NCBI RefSeq assembly: GCF_000717345.1 | Contig: NZ_JNZA01000021.1 | Location: forward strand, 1 to 64,000 | From: Streptomyces lydicus | Lineage (GTDB): Bacteria > Actinomycetota > Actinomycetes > Streptomycetales > Streptomycetaceae | DNA: 64,000 bases | Direction: 5' to 3' | Shown: one piece after another, positions 52,153 through 62,574 of the stretch | Layout: each line of letters begins with the position of its first letter | How positions within the stretch are numbered: the first letter of the stretch is position 1 | Position numbers and translations under genes: made by a program | The notes under the pieces: model-generated | What the model was told of the DNA's origin: nothing | Seen by the model: the letters and a program-made list of their open reading frames with translations, nothing else | Database searches by the model: none

Positions 52153-52188
52153 CGGGCGGGCGGGAGGTGGCGGCCTCCCGCCCGCCCG
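52153..52188. terminator. Terminator after chitinase
   Basis: A perfect 15-bp stem (52153-52167 with 52174-52188) with a 6-base loop begins 17 bases after the stop codon. It also faces the end of the convergent TetR gene. Confidence 0.88.
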
Positions 52189-52220
52189 CATGTCCGGACG
52201 CAGGCGGCCCTCCAGGGCCG

Positions 52221-52877
52221 TCAGGCCGGCGGGCGGGGCGGCGCCGGGCAGCCGGGCTCGTACTCCTCGATCAGCCGCAGGGTGTCGCCCAGGCCGCGAA
52301 CCAGCAGCGCGACCACCGTCTCCCGGGGCAGTTCCTGTTCCGCGATCCAGTCGAGGGTGACTCCCTCGACGCTGGAGAGCCAGCCGGTCAGCGCGGTGCG
52401 GGCGACCGGCGGGAGGTCGGTGCGGCCCCAGGCGCCGAGGGCGATGGTGCCGAGCAGCCGGGCCCGCACCGCGTCGCGGATCGCCATCACCTCGGCGTCG
52501 AAGCCGACCCCGCCGGTGACGATGGCGCGGTAGGCGGCCTGGTGGTGCTGGGCGTAGCGCAGATAGCCGTCGACGGTGCGCTGGACGCGTTCGGCGGGCG
52601 GCAGGTCGTGGGTGCTGCCGGCCCGCTCGACCAGCTCGGCCACCGCGTCCTCGATGATCGCCAGGTAGTAGCCGCGCTTGTTGGTGAAGTAGTAGTAGAT
52701 CAAGCCTTTGGCGACACCGGCCTGGCGCGCGATGTCGTCCATGGACAGCGCGTCGTAGGAGGTGTCGGCGAACAACCTCCGCCCGGTGGCGATGAGTTCG
52801 GCGCGGCGGGCCTGGGAGCGTACGGATCCGCGGGCGGTCTGCGAGCCACCCCGTCCGCGCTGTTGACTATTATTCAA
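52221..52877 (-). CDS. TetR-family repressor
   Basis: A 218-aa regulator with an N-terminal TetR HTH (SYDALSMDDIARQAGVAKGL, IYYYFTNKRGYYLAI) and a helical ligand domain. It is divergent from the DUF6230/DUF6114 pair, 131 bases away, a regular arrangement in Streptomyces, and most likely represses it. Its C-terminus is Pro-rich. Ligand unknown; fatty acid-like effectors are possible. Confidence 0.88.
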   Translation of the reverse strand: MNNSQQRGRGGSQTARGSVRSQARRAELIATGRRLFADTSYDALSMDDIARQAGVAKGLIYYYFTNKRGYYLAIIEDAVAELVERAGSTHDLPPAERVQRTVDGYLRYAQHHQAAYRAIVTGGVGFDAEVMAIRDAVRARLLGTIALGAWGRTDLPPVARTALTGWLSSVEGVTLDWIAEQELPRETVVALLVRGLGDTLRLIEEYEPGCPAPPRPPA

Positions 52878-52918
52878 AGTCCGCCCTAGTCTCCAACTGC
52901 CTTGAGTTTTCCGCAGTA

Positions 52919-52931
52919 TGACAGGGCGTCA
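52919..52931. promoter_or_regulatory. TGAC-N5-GTCA operator-like site
   Basis: TGACAGGGCGTCA lies between the TetR gene and the DUF6230 gene. It is a perfect 4-bp inverted repeat and the best operator candidate in this divergent region. Confidence 0.35.
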
Positions 52932-53008
52932 TGAACGACGACGGGCCCTCCCGCCGGCGCCACCAGCACTTCCCCCGCGCATTCGACCACTGCCCCGGGG
53001 AGGACGCA

Positions 53009-53623
53009 GTGAGATCGTCAACGGACACCTCGCCCGAGGGGCGGACCTCCTGGCGCAAGAGCGCCGTGGTGGCGCTGCCCGCCGTACTCGCCGTGGGCGC
53101 ACTGGCCACGGTGATGGCGCAGGGCGCCCTGGCCGCCTCGTTCGCCGTCTCCGGCACCCACTTCCAGGTGTCGTCGGGGAAGCTGACCAGCAGCGGCCTG
53201 GCCTCGTACGTGCACACCGACCGCGACGCGGACGGCCGCGGCCATCCGGTGGCGCTGCTCGGCATCGGCCGGGCCTCGCTCGCCGACATCTGCCAGTCGG
53301 CCCGGGTGAGGACGCCGGTGGGGACGGTGGTGTTCAAGCTGACCGCCGGCGGCCGGGCCGGTCCGGTGCGCGCCGACAGCCTGGTCATCGACGGGGAGGA
53401 CCTGGTGGGCGACGCCCGCTTCGGCACCGCGCAGATCGGCCGGGACGCGGCCACGCTGGACGCCGTACCGGGCGTGCACGGCCGCCGGGGCGCGTTCGGG
53501 CTGCAGGCCGGGGACATCTCCGTGGCCGGGGTGAAGTCGCACGCCTGGTCGGCCACCGGCGGGAACTTCCGCCTCAACGGGCTGCGGGTGAGCGTGAGCC
53601 TGGACGGCGCGACGTGCTTCTGA
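53009..53623 (+). CDS. DUF6230 family protein
   Basis: A 204-aa protein with an N-terminal hydrophobic segment (AVVALPAVLAVGALATVMAQG) that anchors or exports it, then a beta-rich domain (ASFAVSGTHFQVSSGKLTSS, ending LDGATCF) typical of DUF6230. Function unknown. GGGGAGGA precedes the GTG at 53009. It overlaps the DUF6114 gene by ten bases and is probably in one membrane-surface complex with it. Confidence 0.8.
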   Translation: MRSSTDTSPEGRTSWRKSAVVALPAVLAVGALATVMAQGALAASFAVSGTHFQVSSGKLTSSGLASYVHTDRDADGRGHPVALLGIGRASLADICQSARVRTPVGTVVFKLTAGGRAGPVRADSLVIDGEDLVGDARFGTAQIGRDAATLDAVPGVHGRRGAFGLQAGDISVAGVKSHAWSATGGNFRLNGLRVSVSLDGATCF

Positions 53624-54567
53624 GCGCGTGGCGCCGGGCCCGGGCCGGACGGACACCGGGCCGGCCGGCGCGGCGGGCGGCGCTGCGCCGCTGGCGGCGG
53701 ACCCGGCCGTTCTGGGCCGGGCTGCTGCTCCTCCTCGGCGGGGCGGAACTGGTGCTGGTACCGCTCTCGCCACTGACCGTGCTGGTCAGCCTGGGGCTGG
53801 GCGGGCTGGCGGCGCTGGGCATCGGGCTGGCGCTGATGGCCGCGGGGCTCTTCCTGTGGTGCGCGCCGGCCACCCACCACTACGTGAGCATCAACGCGCT
53901 GATCCTGTCGGTGCTCTCCTTCGCCGCGACGAACCTCGGCGGGTTCCTGGTCGGTATGGCCCTGGGAATCGCGGGCAGTGCGATGGGCTTCGGGTGGACG
54001 CCGGGGCGGGGCCCGGCGCCCGCCGCGGGCCCCGCTCCGGTGCGCGGTGGTGGCGGCAAGGTGCTCGCGGTCGCGCTGCCGGTGGCCCTGCTCGCCGCGG
54101 TGGGCGGCCCGGCGCAGCGGGCCCGGGCGGCGGCCGGCCTCCCGGCGCCGTCCCGCCCGCCGACCGTGACCACCACGATGTTCGCGCCTCAGGGCTTCAC
54201 CCTGGCCGGCGTCGAGGAGGTGCCCACGGCCCGCGGCCCGGTCAGGGCGATGGTGTTGAGGATGACGGCCGCCTCGCTGACCGACTACCGCCTCACCACC
54301 CACGACGGTGGCCCCGAACTCGGCCTGAGCGCCGACACGTTGCACCTCAGGGGTGAGGTGACGCTCTACCTCACCCGGTTCAGCGGTTGCCTGGAGGGCC
54401 TGGTCTGCCTCACCTTCACCCCGGACACCCTCCCGGTGCCCCCGGTCGTCCCGCCCTTCGTCTTCATGACGGACGTCGACGCCGAGCAGGCACTGGTCAC
54501 CTCGGACCTGATCACCGCGGACGGGTTGCGGCTGCGCGCGGGTGCCCGGAGCGGCCCCGGCACGTGA
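53614..54567 (+). CDS. DUF6114 family membrane protein
   Basis: A 317-aa protein starting at a GTG inside the end of the DUF6230 gene. Residues about 30-130 have three to four membrane spans (FWAGLLLLLGGAELVLV; LVSLGLGGLAALGIGLAL; ALILSVLSFAATNLGGFLVG), as in DUF6114. About 170 more residues follow, including another hydrophobic stretch and a beta-rich tail resembling the DUF6230 part, which makes it longer than the plain family. Function unknown. Confidence 0.75.
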   Translation: MLLSAWRRARAGRTPGRPARRAALRRWRRTRPFWAGLLLLLGGAELVLVPLSPLTVLVSLGLGGLAALGIGLALMAAGLFLWCAPATHHYVSINALILSVLSFAATNLGGFLVGMALGIAGSAMGFGWTPGRGPAPAAGPAPVRGGGGKVLAVALPVALLAAVGGPAQRARAAAGLPAPSRPPTVTTTMFAPQGFTLAGVEEVPTARGPVRAMVLRMTAASLTDYRLTTHDGGPELGLSADTLHLRGEVTLYLTRFSGCLEGLVCLTFTPDTLPVPPVVPPFVFMTDVDAEQALVTSDLITADGLRLRAGARSGPGT

Positions 54568-54654
54568 GGCGGCGGCCCACGCGGGGTTTACGGCACCGCC
54601 CGGTACGAGCACCATCGGCCGTACGAGGGCAGAGCTGTGACGAAGAGGTGACAC

Positions 54655-55968
54655 GTGGTCAACCCCTGGCTGGCGATGGAGACCGGTGGCGACCCGGCGG
54701 AGCGCACCCGTACGGTGCGGCGGGCGCACGCGGAATTCCTGGCCGACGGGACCGTGGCGGCGCCGGTGCGCCGGGTGGTCGCCGATTCCTGGCGCCGCTC
54801 GGCCGAGGCCCGGGCCGCCTCGGACGGGGCCGCGCCCATCGAGCTGGACGAGGCCGCGCTGTGCGCCTACCGGGAGGCGCACCCGCTGGCCCGCGCGATG
54901 CCGGTGTTCCGGGAGCTGCTGGGCAGCTTCGCGCAGGACGGGGCGCATCTGCTGGCCGTCTGCGACCCGCAGGGGCGGCTGCTGTGGGTGGAGGGGCACC
55001 GCGGGGTGCGCCGCAGCGCGGAGCGGATGAACTTCGTCGTCGGCGCCCGCTGGGACGAGCGGCACGCCGGCACCAACGCGCCGGGTACCGCGCTCGCCGC
55101 CGACCACGCCGTCCAGATCTTCGCGGCCGAGCACTACAACCGGCAGGTGCAGCGCTGGACCTGCGCCGCGGCCCCGCTGCACGATCCGCGGACCGGCCGG
55201 CTGCTGGGCGCGGTGGACATCACCGGCGGTGACCACCTGGCGAGCCCGCACAGCCTGGCCCTGGTGCAGGCCACGGCCCGCGCCGCGGAGGCCCATCTGG
55301 CGTCCGGGTCCCCGGAGCCCGGGGTGTTCCTGTCGGCGCTCGGCCGGGACGAGGCGCTACTGGTCGTGGACGGGGAACGGCTGCGCCTCGGACGCCGGCA
55401 CAGCGAGATCATGCTGCTGCTCGCACAGCACCCGGACGGCCTGACGGGTGATCAGCTCTCGTTGCTGCTGTACGGGGAGCGCGACATGCGGCCGGTCACC
55501 CTGCGGGCCGAACTGTCCCGGCTGCGCCATCTCGTGGGGGCGCTGCTGCACTCCCGCCCGTACCGCCTGAGCCGCGCCGTAGAAACCGATCTGGGCGTGG
55601 TCGAGGGCCAGTTGGCGGCCGGGCACCCCCGCTCCGCGCTCGGCGCGTACCGCGGCCCGCTGCTGCCGCTGTCGGAGGCGCCCGGCGTGCGGCGGATGCG
55701 GGAGGCGCTGGCGGACCGGATGCGGTGCACGCTGCTGGCCACCCGCGACGCCGACCTGCTGCGCGAGTGGTCGCGCACGCCGTGGGGCGAGGACGATCTG
55801 GAGGTCTTCGAGGCGCTGGTGGACGCCCTGCCGGCCCGCTCCCCCGCCCGTACCGCCTCCGTCGCCGGCGCCGACCGGCTGCGCGCCGCCTACGGTCTGA
55901 CCGACGGCGCAACGAGCAATCCGGCCACCACGCGCGTCGCAACGTTCGCGCAACCTCCCCGCTCATAG
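54655..55968 (+). CDS. GAF-domain regulator with winged-helix C-terminus
   Basis: A 437-aa regulator. The N-terminus has the [13 protein letters not shown] motif of AcoR-type proteins; the GAF sensor follows (about 80-230: [40 protein letters not shown]). The C-terminal part looks like an OmpR/SARP-type winged helix ([32 protein letters not shown]). No AAA+ domain is present, so it does not act with sigma-54. It directly precedes an aldehyde dehydrogenase gene and probably activates it. GTG start with AGAGGTG. Confidence 0.82.
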   Translation: MVNPWLAMETGGDPAERTRTVRRAHAEFLADGTVAAPVRRVVADSWRRSAEARAASDGAAPIELDEAALCAYREAHPLARAMPVFRELLGSFAQDGAHLLAVCDPQGRLLWVEGHRGVRRSAERMNFVVGARWDERHAGTNAPGTALAADHAVQIFAAEHYNRQVQRWTCAAAPLHDPRTGRLLGAVDITGGDHLASPHSLALVQATARAAEAHLASGSPEPGVFLSALGRDEALLVVDGERLRLGRRHSEIMLLLAQHPDGLTGDQLSLLLYGERDMRPVTLRAELSRLRHLVGALLHSRPYRLSRAVETDLGVVEGQLAAGHPRSALGAYRGPLLPLSEAPGVRRMREALADRMRCTLLATRDADLLREWSRTPWGEDDLEVFEALVDALPARSPARTASVAGADRLRAAYGLTDGATSNPATTRVATFAQPPRS

Positions 55969-56035
55969 CCTGCGCACGACGCCCGTCGCACGGGAGTGGC
56001 GGGCACCGCGCCGAGAGCGATTGGGAGGCCGCCCC

Positions 56036-57559
<1,524 letters not shown>

Positions 57560-57570
57560 GGGCCCGAGAA

Positions 57571-57608
57571 AAGGCGCCTGACCTGGGCTTTTGCCTGCCA
57601 GGCGCCTT
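57571..57608. terminator. Terminator after aldehyde dehydrogenase
   Basis: AAGGCGCCTG (57571-57580) pairs perfectly with CAGGCGCCTT (57599-57608) and there is further pairing in the loop. Confidence 0.8.
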
Positions 57609-57985
57609 CCGCCCCGTCCGCTCGGAGCAGGGCCAGGTTTACGTCGTAACTCCCAGTTCCTCCCACCCGTATCCCGCTCCTGACCAGCTCTTCCGGACCA
57701 GTCACGGACCAAAACCCCCGACTCACCCAGCAGGCGCCGCTGCGTGCCCGGCATCCGACGGCGCGCACCCGCGAGGTGCCCCACACCGAGACATGCTCTT
57801 CCCGCAGGCGGAGGTGGGCCGAGGTCGGACATTGCCCAGACGAGGTTCATGGACACGCCTGGTCCGTTGCTGCCTGGGCCACGGGGCACCCGTCGAGCGT
57901 CTGCAGCAGGTCAGCGTGCGGTGCGGGTGTACGGCCGGGACATACCGTCGCGCCGGGCAGTGGCCGACGGTGACGTCCGGTCGGT
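57609..57985. other. Non-coding region, 377 bases
   Basis: It lies between the aldehyde dehydrogenase terminator and the end of the minus-strand hydrolase. Open frames here are short with poor codon use. I see no gene, repeat or mobile-element end. Confidence 0.5.
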
Positions 57986-59245
57986 TCAGCGGATGAAGTC
58001 GACCTCCGGGTAATGGCGCGAGGGGCCGTCGAGCAGGCTGCTGTGCTGGTGGCGCAGGTGCTTGTCGAAGAAGGCGGCGACGTAGGTGCGTTGGACCTCG
58101 ATGGAGCGGTTGGGGTCGATCGTGCCGAGTGCCTGCTGCATTACTTCCGGGGTTATCCCGAATGCGGCCGGCGCCTGGGGGAACAGGACCTGGTTGTCGA
58201 CGAAGGAGTTGTGCCCGGAGCCGCGCAGCTTCAGGTCGAGCCGCTCTCCGTGCAGGTTTTCCCAGAGCCGCGCCCAGCTCGGGTCGGTGTTGCGGTTGTG
58301 GTGCTCGGAACTGAACAGCATGTAGGGGCGGTCGAGCCGCTGGTGTTCCGACCGGCCGAAGAGCTGGCCGTCCAGGTTCACGCCGGCGTCGATCCTGGAG
58401 TCCGCGTGCATGGCGGCGGCCACTGATCCGCCGCCGAGGGAAGCGCCGAACATCCCGATGTGCTTCGTGCTCACGGCCTGGGTCAGCCCGTGGGGGAGCG
58501 GCTTGTGTTCCACGTCCGGGTTGTGGCCACGGGCGATCTCGGCCAACTGGTTGATGACGAAGTGGCTGTCCGCCGCCCGGACGTCGATCAAGTCGCGCGA
58601 TTTGGTGCCCGGCGGCAGCATGCTCACCTCATGTCGCCCGCCAGGGAAGACCACATCGCCGGTGTCGTGGGTGTGGTCGATGGTGACGACCAAGTAGCCG
58701 CGGCTGGCCAGGTCCTGAACCAGTGCCGTGCCCGTCGCACGGTTCCCACGCCCGCCGGGCGAGTACAGCAGCACCGGCAGCTTGCCGTCCTTGCGGGCGA
58801 CCGGGGCGCCGGTGTGCCCGGCCGTGGTGGGCAGGGTCACCCCGCCCGGCAGCACCTGCTGGCTGTTGGGGAGGAGCGCGGCGGGGTACTGGCTCGTGTG
58901 TGTCGCCGGGTACCACAGCGAGACCATCAGCTCGCGTTGCTGTCCGGGCACCCACGGATCCATGCGGGACGAGTCGCGCAGGTGGAGGTCGACCGTCCCG
59001 ACGCGATGGCGACCGGTCGGAGCAGGGAGAGTCAGCTGGCCCGGGGCTTGGGGCGGTTCCACGGCCGCTTCCGTGTCCGCGGACGCCGCTGCGTCCAAGG
59101 CCGCCGCCGCGGCCATGGGCGCATGGGCGGTCTTCTCCGCGGCGGTGGCCGGCGCGATCCCGGCGCCCAGGGCGAGGGTCAGTAGTCCTGTGGTGCCGGC
59201 GACCCGGGTGCGCAACCGGCTGTGGCGCCTTCGTGCGTGCTTCAT
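57986..59245 (-). CDS. Secreted alpha/beta-hydrolase, PAF-acetylhydrolase-like
   Basis: A 419-aa exported hydrolase. Signal peptide about 1-36 (TTGLLTLALGAGIAPATAAE), an Ala-rich linker, then an alpha/beta-hydrolase with the nucleophile elbow GMFGASLGGGS and an oxyanion region LLYSPGGRGNRATG. SGHNSFVDNQ carries a likely catalytic His. This matches the platelet-activating-factor acetylhydrolase/lipase-like group of actinobacteria. GGAGGGGGG precedes the ATG. Codon GC is a little lower than its neighbours. The possible promoter TATACG lies near 59304-59309 on the minus strand. Confidence 0.82.
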   Translation of the reverse strand: MKHARRRHSRLRTRVAGTTGLLTLALGAGIAPATAAEKTAHAPMAAAAALDAAASADTEAAVEPPQAPGQLTLPAPTGRHRVGTVDLHLRDSSRMDPWVPGQQRELMVSLWYPATHTSQYPAALLPNSQQVLPGGVTLPTTAGHTGAPVARKDGKLPVLLYSPGGRGNRATGTALVQDLASRGYLVVTIDHTHDTGDVVFPGGRHEVSMLPPGTKSRDLIDVRAADSHFVINQLAEIARGHNPDVEHKPLPHGLTQAVSTKHIGMFGASLGGGSVAAAMHADSRIDAGVNLDGQLFGRSEHQRLDRPYMLFSSEHHNRNTDPSWARLWENLHGERLDLKLRGSGHNSFVDNQVLFPQAPAAFGITPEVMQQALGTIDPNRSIEVQRTYVAAFFDKHLRHQHSSLLDGPSRHYPEVDFIR

Positions 59246-59823
59246 GGGCAGCCCCCCTCCATGGTGGTGATCGCCACGTGATCAGCGATCGGCTGGCGGT
59301 CATCGTATATGCAGTTTTGCCATGGCCCAGCCAACCCACTTGACAGTGCGGGGAGTTATCGACGGCGGTGGGTGAGGTGAGCGCTCATGACGCGTCCGGA
59401 ATTGCGCGGTGCCGGCTTCGTACACCGTCCGTCGCCGGGCCCCCGTGACCGGCCTTTTGCGCTGGACCCCACTGCGCTGGGCACTGTCTGTCGGCGCTGG
59501 TGGTGCATGCCACCGAGTTGAGCAAGTGGAGTGTCCGTGCGGGATGCACGAAGGGGAAATCCCCTGGTGCGGCCGGTAGCAGTTGTCAGCGCCGGGCCAC
59601 TCGGTATCCCCGGGCAACCAGTTGCAGCAGCAAGGTCCAAGCCGGGGGAGGCCGGACGTGCACGACCGTTTCCTTGCCTCAGTGCGTTGACTGAAGGAGC
59701 GTCAGTCCCGGCCAGCACGCCTCTGTGAAAGGTGGCTGGTTCACGCCATCGCATGATGGTGGCCATCGGATCCAGGTTTGCTTCGACTTTGCTCACCGTT
59801 TTCACTGAGCGCGTTTATTACGC

Positions 59824-59840
59824 GGCAGTTCGTAACTGCC
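59824..59840. promoter_or_regulatory. Palindrome GGCAGTT-CGT-AACTGCC
   Basis: A perfect 7-bp inverted repeat with a 3-base centre in the AT-richer stretch upstream of the sensor gene. It is likely an operator or a small hairpin. Confidence 0.4.
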
Positions 59841-60117
59841 GACCGGGACGACCGCCCCCTGTGGAATTGCCCATTTCCCCGGGAAGGGGCAGTTTCGGTG
59901 GCTGCCTTCGGCGCAACCGCGACTGTGCGTAAGGGATCGAATGCAGACGGGGAACGAAGGGACAAACGACCCTGTCGGCTGTTGCGTGGGAAATTCCGCG
60001 CGCCGGGACGATGTCGAGACCGCGTAAGCGGCCGCTTCTCAGGGCGAGTTGAGCCACGTGCCGTATGGGACGGCACAGAGGGCACAGAACGAACACCCTT
60101 GTGATTATCCTGTGTTC

Positions 60118-60133
60118 CCAGTATTCATACTGG
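60118..60133. promoter_or_regulatory. Palindrome CCAGTATTCATACTGG before the sensor gene
   Basis: A perfect 7-bp inverted repeat with a 2-base centre, 100 bases upstream of the annotated ATG. GATTAT just before it (60103-60108) could be a -10 box, so a regulator bound here would control the sensor-pgsBC unit. Confidence 0.5.
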
Positions 60134-60233
60134 TTGAGTTGCCGCACGGCCATTCCCCACATGCCGAGAGGACGCTGTCCTGCACGCCGTTGCCCGCGCA
60201 CCCCGTCCGCACCGCACCCGACGCCGCGCCGAC

Positions 60234-62558
60234 ATGCCCATGCTCGGAGGCGTCCGCCCACCGATCGCCGCACTGCTCTGCGGCCTGCTGGCAGTTTCCG
60301 CGTTGACCGCTCTCGGTCTCGGTACCGTTCACGAACAGGATGTGCCCCAGGCCCTGAGCGACGCGGAACGCCAGATCGCCCAGGATGCCGCCGACTCGGT
60401 CGGGACCTCCATCAACGCAAGTGCCAGGGCCGTGCGCCGCTCTGCGGCGTCGGCCACACCCGCCGGCAGCAGCAAACCGGCGACAGTTCTTCGGTCCCTT
60501 CTCCCGACCGGGCACCCTGCGGCGGGCGGTGTGCTGCTCGACCCGCGCACCGGCAAACCGCTGGCGGCCAGTGGGGAGAAGGTGCCGCTGACCGGGGTGG
60601 ATGCGAAGGATCTGGCGCGGCCCGATACCGGCAACATCGCGCCCCGGGTGGTCACTTCCGGCACTGGCGCACCGCGGCTGTTGCTCTTCGCCCGGGTGAG
60701 CGTCCCCGTTGCGGACCGCAAGCAGGACGAGAACCAGGATCAGGCGGGGGATCTGAGAGGGGATCAGGACGCGGAGGAACGCGGACTCCTGTTTGTCGTC
60801 TCCGAAAAGGTCGCTGCTCCAGCGGTGTACGGAGCGGGGCGCACCGGGCAACTGGTGGACCGGAACGGCAAGGTGTGTGCTTCCGCCCCGACCACCGGCG
60901 CGGCCCTGACGGCCGCTACCGGCCACCGCGCGCTGCCTGCCGCTGCGGCGAACGCCGCGAACACCAGCGTTCACACCGGCGACGTCTCGGGCAGCGTGCT
61001 CGGTGACGGTCGCCACGGGCTGCGCAGGGTCACGGGGTGGGCCTCGGTCGTCTCGGAGGACGGCAAGGACGACGCCTCCGGCCTGGGACTGACCGTCCTG
61101 ACGGCCCGGGAGGTGCCTCCGGCGAAGGCGGGAGCCGACCACATGTGGTTCGCCCTGGTGGCCGCGGGCGCGCTGGTGGTGATCGCCGTGCTGGTCACCC
61201 TGGTGCTGTGGGGCACGATGCAGCGTCCGCTGCTGCGGCTGCATCTGTCCGCCGCCCGGCTGGCCAGGGGTGTCGGCGAAGTGCCGGAGGAGCGTGCGGA
61301 GTTGGCGCGGCCGGTGCCGGTTCTCGGGTTCGGCGAGCCCGGCAGGGCCGGCCGGGCGCTGGAGTCGATACGCCGCCAACTGCTCGGCGAGACGGGGCCG
61401 GAGCCGGAGCAGGAGGTGCGGCGCCGTCCCGGTGTCCGGGCGCTGGTGCTCGTCTGCGCTCTCGTGATCGCCGCGTGGGGGGTGCCGCTGCTGTTCCTGC
61501 TCAACCGGGTACCGGCGGCCAAGGCCGTACCGGCAGCCGCCGTCGCCGATCAGCAGGCACGCACCGAGGCCGCCGCCGACCGGGTGCAGCGGTCCCTCGG
61601 CGGGAGCCGCACCGACCTCGCGGCGGCGGCGTCGGCCCTCTCCGGTGCGTCACGCGAGCGGGCGGCGGAGGTGCTGCGGCGCGAACGCGCCGACCACCCC
61701 ACGTTCCGGTCGCTGTATGTGCTGGACCGCACCGGTGCCCTCGTGCAGCAGGTGGGCAAGCAGCCGGTGCGCACCCTCGTCCCGCCAACCGGCGAGGGAA
61801 TCACCCAGGTCAACACGTCGGGCAAGATCCCGGCGATCGCCGCCTACGCCCGGATCCCGGCGCCCGGGAAGGCCAAGGGCGCCAAGAAGGCCGAGGACAC
61901 CGCCCCGGCTGTCGTCGTCGCGGAGATCGGCGTGGACGCGCTGGACGACCTGGTTTCCCGGCCCGGGCTCGGCAGCGTGTGGCTGACCGACGAGCGCCAC
62001 AGAGTGCTTGCGGCGAGCGTCGGCTTTGAAGCCTTCCAGTCCCTTCCCAGCCGGCGCCTCACCCGTCTGGTGGCGAAGACCGACGCGGCCCCCGGCGGCG
62101 CGGGCAAGTCGGCATCGGCCGTACTGCACGCGGGGACCTCCCCGGGCGAGGGCCTGTCGGTCGCGGCCGCCGCGCCACTGGCACAGAAGGGGCCTGCCGC
62201 CGGTCTCGGCTGGCGGGTGGTCTCCGCCGAGCCGGCCGCGGCGCTCAAACTGGCGGCATATCAGGTCCAGGCACGCACCATGCTGGCCGGGCTGCTCGCC
62301 CTGACCGCGGGCAGCGCCTGCCTGGGCTGGCTGCACATCGTGGTGGTCAGACCGCTGCGCACGCTCACCGGATGCGCGGAACGGCTCGCCGCCGGCGACC
62401 GCCGCACCGTGCTGTTCCCGGTCCACCACGACGAGTGCGGTTCGGTCACCCGCAGTCTGGAACTGCTCCGGCAGGCGCTGGTGGAGCGGGACCGTGGCGC
62501 GGGAGCCGATCTGGCCGCTGTCCCTGCCCCCTCGTTCCAGTGCGGCAGCGCACCGTAG
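60234..62558 (+). CDS. Tandem sensor/HAMP membrane protein without kinase
   Basis: A 774-aa protein built as two similar halves. Each has a membrane span, an extracellular sensor-like domain, a second span and a HAMP-like cytoplasmic piece: spans at about 11-29, 306-328, 415-433 and 690-712. The halves share 'LLDPRTGKPL'/'YVLDRTGALV' style PAS/Cache strands and L-R-L-H...A-R-L HAMP starts. No kinase, cyclase or methyl-accepting domain follows. It is 17 bases before pgsB. The ATG at 60234 lacks an RBS; GAGAGGA at 60166-60172 would fit an in-frame CTG at 60180, adding 18 Arg-rich residues. It could sense and gate polymer export. Confidence 0.7.
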   Translation: MPMLGGVRPPIAALLCGLLAVSALTALGLGTVHEQDVPQALSDAERQIAQDAADSVGTSINASARAVRRSAASATPAGSSKPATVLRSLLPTGHPAAGGVLLDPRTGKPLAASGEKVPLTGVDAKDLARPDTGNIAPRVVTSGTGAPRLLLFARVSVPVADRKQDENQDQAGDLRGDQDAEERGLLFVVSEKVAAPAVYGAGRTGQLVDRNGKVCASAPTTGAALTAATGHRALPAAAANAANTSVHTGDVSGSVLGDGRHGLRRVTGWASVVSEDGKDDASGLGLTVLTAREVPPAKAGADHMWFALVAAGALVVIAVLVTLVLWGTMQRPLLRLHLSAARLARGVGEVPEERAELARPVPVLGFGEPGRAGRALESIRRQLLGETGPEPEQEVRRRPGVRALVLVCALVIAAWGVPLLFLLNRVPAAKAVPAAAVADQQARTEAAADRVQRSLGGSRTDLAAAASALSGASRERAAEVLRRERADHPTFRSLYVLDRTGALVQQVGKQPVRTLVPPTGEGITQVNTSGKIPAIAAYARIPAPGKAKGAKKAEDTAPAVVVAEIGVDALDDLVSRPGLGSVWLTDERHRVLAASVGFEAFQSLPSRRLTRLVAKTDAAPGGAGKSASAVLHAGTSPGEGLSVAAAAPLAQKGPAAGLGWRVVSAEPAAALKLAAYQVQARTMLAGLLALTAGSACLGWLHIVVVRPLRTLTGCAERLAAGDRRTVLFPVHHDECGSVTRSLELLRQALVERDRGAGADLAAVPAPSFQCGSAP

Positions 62559-62574
62559 TGAAGGATCGACCGAC

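Larger units (their letters stand above)
59246..60179. other. Long non-coding region, about 930 bases, AT-richer
   Basis: No frame here looks like a gene. GC content falls visibly from about 59740 to 60140. It contains the promoter of the minus-strand hydrolase at one end and the control region of the sensor-pgsBC genes at the other, with at least two perfect palindromes. I see no transposase remnant. Confidence 0.5.

Noticed and set aside
52870..55296. 808-codon minus-strand frame upstream of the TetR gene
   Set aside because: Antisense to DUF6230, DUF6114 and the GAF regulator, with no recognisable domain.
59356..59805. 149-codon minus-strand frame in the gap before the sensor gene
   Set aside because: Poor codon bias, no RBS and no protein-like pattern; treated as non-coding.
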